Below are positions 42,906 through 45,213 of a stretch of DNA of 45,213 nt, one piece after another. This stretch comes from Sharpea azabuensis DSM 18934 (GTDB lineage Bacteria; Bacillota_I; Bacilli_A; Erysipelotrichales; Coprobacillaceae). A program made the translations under genes and the position numbers. The notes below the pieces were generated by a model that was not told where the DNA came from, made no database searches, and saw only the letters and a list, made by a program, of their open reading frames with translations. The DNA lies in the NCBI RefSeq assembly GCF_000702165.1, contig NZ_JNKU01000021.1, positions 1-45,213 on the forward strand, in the 5' to 3' direction. The stretch's first letter is position 1; the number at the start of each line of letters is the position of its first letter.

Positions 42906-42998
42906 ATATACTTAATACTTTAAGTATATTTTCTATACTTACATCACGTTTTTACAACAATTATTGTGTATTTCTTAGGAATATATCAATATACTTAG
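42906..42998. promoter_or_regulatory. TATACTTA repeat cluster between nagB and ptsI
   Basis: TATACTTA occurs at 42907-42914, 42934-42941 and 42991-42998, and inverted at 42921-42928. The first and the inverted copy form a perfect 10-bp-arm palindrome, ATATACTTAA-TACT-TTAAGTATAT (42906-42929). This looks like a multi-site operator for one dimeric regulator acting on nagB, ptsI or both. Confidence 0.45.
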
Positions 42999-43039
42999 AA
43001 ATTATACCCTTTTAGAAATTAGAACGTTTTCATTTTCCC

Positions 43040-43068
43040 TTTATTTTAAGACTTTTATCATGTAAAAT
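43040..43068 (+). promoter_or_regulatory. Predicted ptsI promoter
   Basis: TTTATT (43040-43045), 17-bp spacer, TAAAAT (43063-43068), shortly before the GGAGG at 43080-43084. Confidence 0.45.
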
Positions 43069-43094
43069 ACATTTTAGATGGAGGTATGTCAAAA

Positions 43095-44816
43095 ATGACA
43101 AATATAAAAGGTATTGGTGCATCTAGCGGTATTGCAATTGCTAAAGCATACAAACTAGAAATGCCAGATTTAACAGTATCAAGAGATACAGTAGAAGATA
43201 CTACAGCTGAAATCAAAAAGTTATATGATCATAAAGCTGCTGTTGAAGAAGAAATTAAAACAATTAAGGAAGCTGCTTCTAAGAACCTTTCTGCTGAAGA
43301 AGCTGCAGTATTTGATGCTCACTTGATGATGCTTAATGACCCTGAATTTGCAGGTCAGATTGAATCAAAGATTAAAGATGAAAAATTAAATGCTGCTGCA
43401 GCCCTTGAAGATGTTGCAAATATGATGATTGCAATGTTCTCAAGCATGGATGATGCTTATTTTAAAGAAAGAGCTGCGGATGTTAAAGACGTTTCTACAC
43501 GTTGGAAAGCTCATCTTTTAGGTAAGAAATTACCTAACCCAAGTTTAATTAGTGAAGAAGTTGTAATTTGTGCAAATGACTTAACACCTTCTGATACAGC
43601 TACATTAAACAAGAATTTAGTTAAGGGCTTTGTTACAAATATTGGTGGTAGAACTTCACACTCTGCAATTCTTGCAAGATCTATGGAAATTCCTGCTGTT
43701 GTAGCTACTAATACAATCATGGATAATGTCAATGACGGTGACTTGGTTGTTCTTGATGGTACAACTGGTGAAGTCTTCATTAATCCTGATGAAGCAGTTG
43801 TTAAGGAATATACAGAAAAGAAAGAAGCTTTCGAAGCTTATAAAGCTGAATTAAAGACATTAGTTGATGCTGAATCTGTTTCTACTGATGGTCATAAAGC
43901 ATTATTAGTTGCAAACATTGGTTCTCCTGAAGACCTTGAAGCTGTCAAAGCTAATGGTGCTGAAGGTGTTGGTTTATTCAGAACTGAATTCCTATATATG
44001 GAATCAGATACATTACCAACTGAAGATGAACAATTTGAAGTTTATAAGAAGGTTCTTGAAGGCGTTAATGGTCCAGTTGTTGTAAGAACATTGGATATTG
44101 GTGGTGACAAGAAATTAAAGTCATTTGAAACTCCAGATGAAATGAACCCATTCTTAGGTGTGCGTGCCATCCGTCTTTGCTTCCAGCATGAAGATATCTT
44201 TAGAACTCAGTTAAGAGCATTATTAAGAGCATCTGTTTATGGTGATCTTCATATCATGTTCCCTATGATCGCAACTCTAGGTGAATTTAGAAAAGCTAAA
44301 GGCATCTTAATGGAAGAAAAAGCTAAATTAGAAGCTGAAGGTGTAAAAGTTTCTGATAACTTTGAAGTAGGTATCATGATTGAAATCCCTGCTGCAGCTG
44401 TACTTGCTGATCAGTTTGCTAAAGAAGTTGACTTCTTCTCAATTGGTACAAATGACTTAATTCAGTACACATTTGCTGCTGACCGTATGTCATCTACAAT
44501 CAATTACTTATATCAGCCATTCAACCCATCAATTTTAAGACTTGTAAAGAATACTATTGATGCAGCACATGCAAATGGTAAATGGACTGGTATGTGTGGA
44601 GAAATGGCTGGTGAAGCTTTAGCAGCTCCATTATTACTTGGTTTAGGACTTGATGAGTTCTCTATGTCAGCAACTTCTATCTTAGCACAGAGAAAGAGAA
44701 TTAGATCTTTATCGTATGAAGAAAGCAAGAAGCTTGCTGAAGATTGCTTAAATAACGCTATGACAATGGAAGAAGTTGTCGCAAAGGTTACTGAAGAAAC
44801 AGGTATTACAGAATAA
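43095..44816 (+). CDS. ptsI: Phosphoenolpyruvate-protein phosphotransferase (PTS enzyme I)
   Basis: A 573-aa enzyme that takes phosphate from PEP and passes it to HPr, starting sugar uptake by all PTS permeases. The active-site His is in [20 protein letters not shown] (about 190). PEP-binding motifs are [28 protein letters not shown] and, near the C-terminus, [12 protein letters not shown] and GMCGEMAG. Start at 43095: TGGAGG lies 10 nt upstream, while the ATG at 43086 is only 1 nt from it. No ptsH is adjacent. Codon choice leans to A/T-ending, highly expressed style. Ends in a 15-bp terminator. Confidence 0.97.
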   Translation: MTNIKGIGASSGIAIAKAYKLEMPDLTVSRDTVEDTTAEIKKLYDHKAAVEEEIKTIKEAASKNLSAEEAAVFDAHLMMLNDPEFAGQIESKIKDEKLNAAAALEDVANMMIAMFSSMDDAYFKERAADVKDVSTRWKAHLLGKKLPNPSLISEEVVICANDLTPSDTATLNKNLVKGFVTNIGGRTSHSAILARSMEIPAVVATNTIMDNVNDGDLVVLDGTTGEVFINPDEAVVKEYTEKKEAFEAYKAELKTLVDAESVSTDGHKALLVANIGSPEDLEAVKANGAEGVGLFRTEFLYMESDTLPTEDEQFEVYKKVLEGVNGPVVVRTLDIGGDKKLKSFETPDEMNPFLGVRAIRLCFQHEDIFRTQLRALLRASVYGDLHIMFPMIATLGEFRKAKGILMEEKAKLEAEGVKVSDNFEVGIMIEIPAAAVLADQFAKEVDFFSIGTNDLIQYTFAADRMSSTINYLYQPFNPSILRLVKNTIDAAHANGKWTGMCGEMAGEALAAPLLLGLGLDEFSMSATSILAQRKRIRSLSYEESKKLAEDCLNNAMTMEEVVAKVTEETGITE

Positions 44817-44821
44817 TTTAT

Positions 44822-44858
44822 AAAGGATATTGGTTCATTGAACCAATATCCTTTTTCA
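44822..44858 (+). terminator. ptsI terminator, first hairpin
   Basis: Perfect 15-bp stem AAAGGATATTGGTTC / GAACCAATATCCTTT, loop ATT, then T run. Confidence 0.95.
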
Positions 44859-44875
44859 CAAAACAGAAAGATTCT

Positions 44876-44899
44876 GGAATAGCGCAAGCTATTCCTTTT
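44876..44899 (+). terminator. Second plus-strand hairpin after ptsI
   Basis: GGAATAGC - GCAA - GCTATTCC followed by TTTTC. Probably a back-up terminator keeping ptsI transcription out of the convergent rRNA operon. Confidence 0.65.
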
Positions 44900-44911
44900 C
44901 ATTATTCCGGG

Positions 44912-44937
44912 CAAAAGAAAAAGGACCTTCCGGTCCT
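44912..44937 (-). terminator. rRNA operon terminator
   Basis: Minus strand AGGACC - GGAA - GGTCCT then TTTTTCTTTT, just after the 5S gene. Confidence 0.9.
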
Positions 44938-44942
44938 CTCGC

Positions 44943-45052
44943 TACCTGGCGGAGCGCTATTGTCGCACTCGCGCACTATCGTCGCCGCTGCGGCGCTTAA
45001 CTTCTGTGTTCGGGATGGGTACAGGTGTGCCCGCCGCGCCATCTCCACCAGA
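44943..45052 (-). rRNA. rrf: 5S ribosomal RNA
   Basis: About 110 nt. The core CCCATCCCGAACACAGAAGT with the following TAAGCGCC is the universal 5S segment. The ends TCTGGTGG and CCGCCAGG pair as helix I. Exact ends are set by that pairing and may be off by 1-3 nt. It is much more G+C-rich than the flanking genes, as is normal for rRNA in an AT-rich genome. Last gene of the operon; no tRNA lies between it and 23S. Confidence 0.93.
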
Positions 45053-45103
45053 TTCCGAGGGTCATCCCTCAAAGCCGGACGCATTACTCTCTCCTCACTC
45101 TTG

Positions 45104-45213
45104 TGGCCAGGTCCTCGGCCTATTAGTGCCGGTCCGCTCAGCATGTCGCCATGCTTGCACTCCCGGTCTATCAACCTCGTAGTCTTCGAGGGGCCTTAGC
45201 CTTGCGGCGGGAG
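45104..45213 (-). rRNA. rrl: 23S ribosomal RNA, 3' end only
   Basis: The minus strand shows the conserved 3' terminal segment of 23S rRNA (GGTTGATAGACCGGGAGTG, then GCGGACCGGCACTAATAGG and CCGAGGACC). The gene runs out of the window on the right; the 3' end near 45104 is approximate. A ~50-bp spacer separates it from 5S. Confidence 0.92.

Noticed and set aside
44902-45199. Two 80-90 codon frames at the right end
   Set aside because: They lie across 5S and 23S rRNA and their translations are rRNA artefacts.

Overview
The window is a gene-dense, AT-rich chromosomal segment with a Bacillota character. The gene content points to a strictly fermentative anaerobe, most likely of the Erysipelotrichia / Coprobacillaceae type; that placement is an inference. 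It rests on Firmicutes-type DnaB/DnaI primosome proteins, a DnaE polymerase with a degenerate PHP motif, pyruvate:ferredoxin oxidoreductase, PPi-type phosphofructokinase, an oxygen-detoxifying flavodiiron protein, strong AGGAGG ribosome binding sites and TTGACA/TATAAT promoters. No phage, IS element, plasmid or CRISPR genes are seen.

Layout. 1-306: non-coding with degenerate direct repeats. 307-3200: purA-guaA, the AMP and GMP branches of purine synthesis. 3313-5284: a LysR regulator convergent with a type-2 malate/lactate dehydrogenase. 5376-7530: a TPR protein and an unknown 169-aa protein, translationally overlapped. 7601-8008: HIT hydrolase. 8036-18223: a replication/repair operon on the minus strand, transcribed dnaE-polA-mutM-oxidoreductase-coaE-dnaB-dnaI. 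18321-23231: redox genes on the minus strand (old-yellow-enzyme-type Fe-S flavoenzyme, SDR, small Cys-rich protein, four-module flavodiiron protein), with a divergent TetR gene at 23389. 24045-29062: PFOR and PPi-PFK, divergent. 29208-31212: glycosyltransferase and a YdcF/SanA-type membrane protein. 31269-33861: NUDIX-tex. 33989-35344 and on: PepV dipeptidase and a stand-alone tRNA-Leu(GAG). 35566-39308: LysR, alpha/beta hydrolase, D-2-hydroxyacid dehydrogenase, lipoprotein. 39396-41565: dgt-metA. 41621-43094: free-methionine-sulfoxide reductase, nagB. 43095-44814: ptsI. 44943-45213: the 3' end of an rRNA operon (5S and the end of 23S) on the minus strand.

How the genes fit together. Glycolysis (PTS enzyme I, PPi-PFK), pyruvate oxidation (PFOR) and reductive end steps (Ldh2, D-2-hydroxyacid dehydrogenase) form a fermentative core. 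The flavodiiron protein and fRMsr deal with oxygen and oxidised methionine. The reductase-SDR pair under TetR control looks like an inducible reduction module for an enone- or steroid-like substrate.

The parts least explained by known genes are: a ~230-bp intergenic stretch at 36511-36739 packed with seven inverted repeats and ending in a terminator; the TPR/169-aa pair; the promoter-equipped Cys-rich miniprotein beside the flavodiiron gene; and several perfect palindromes placed at promoters (purA, TetR module, nudix-tex, nagB, ptsI, PFOR). Many stretches end in very clear hairpin terminators, so transcription units can be drawn with good confidence. Start codons were moved inward wherever an internal ATG has a proper ribosome binding site or the upstream ATG falls inside a promoter.
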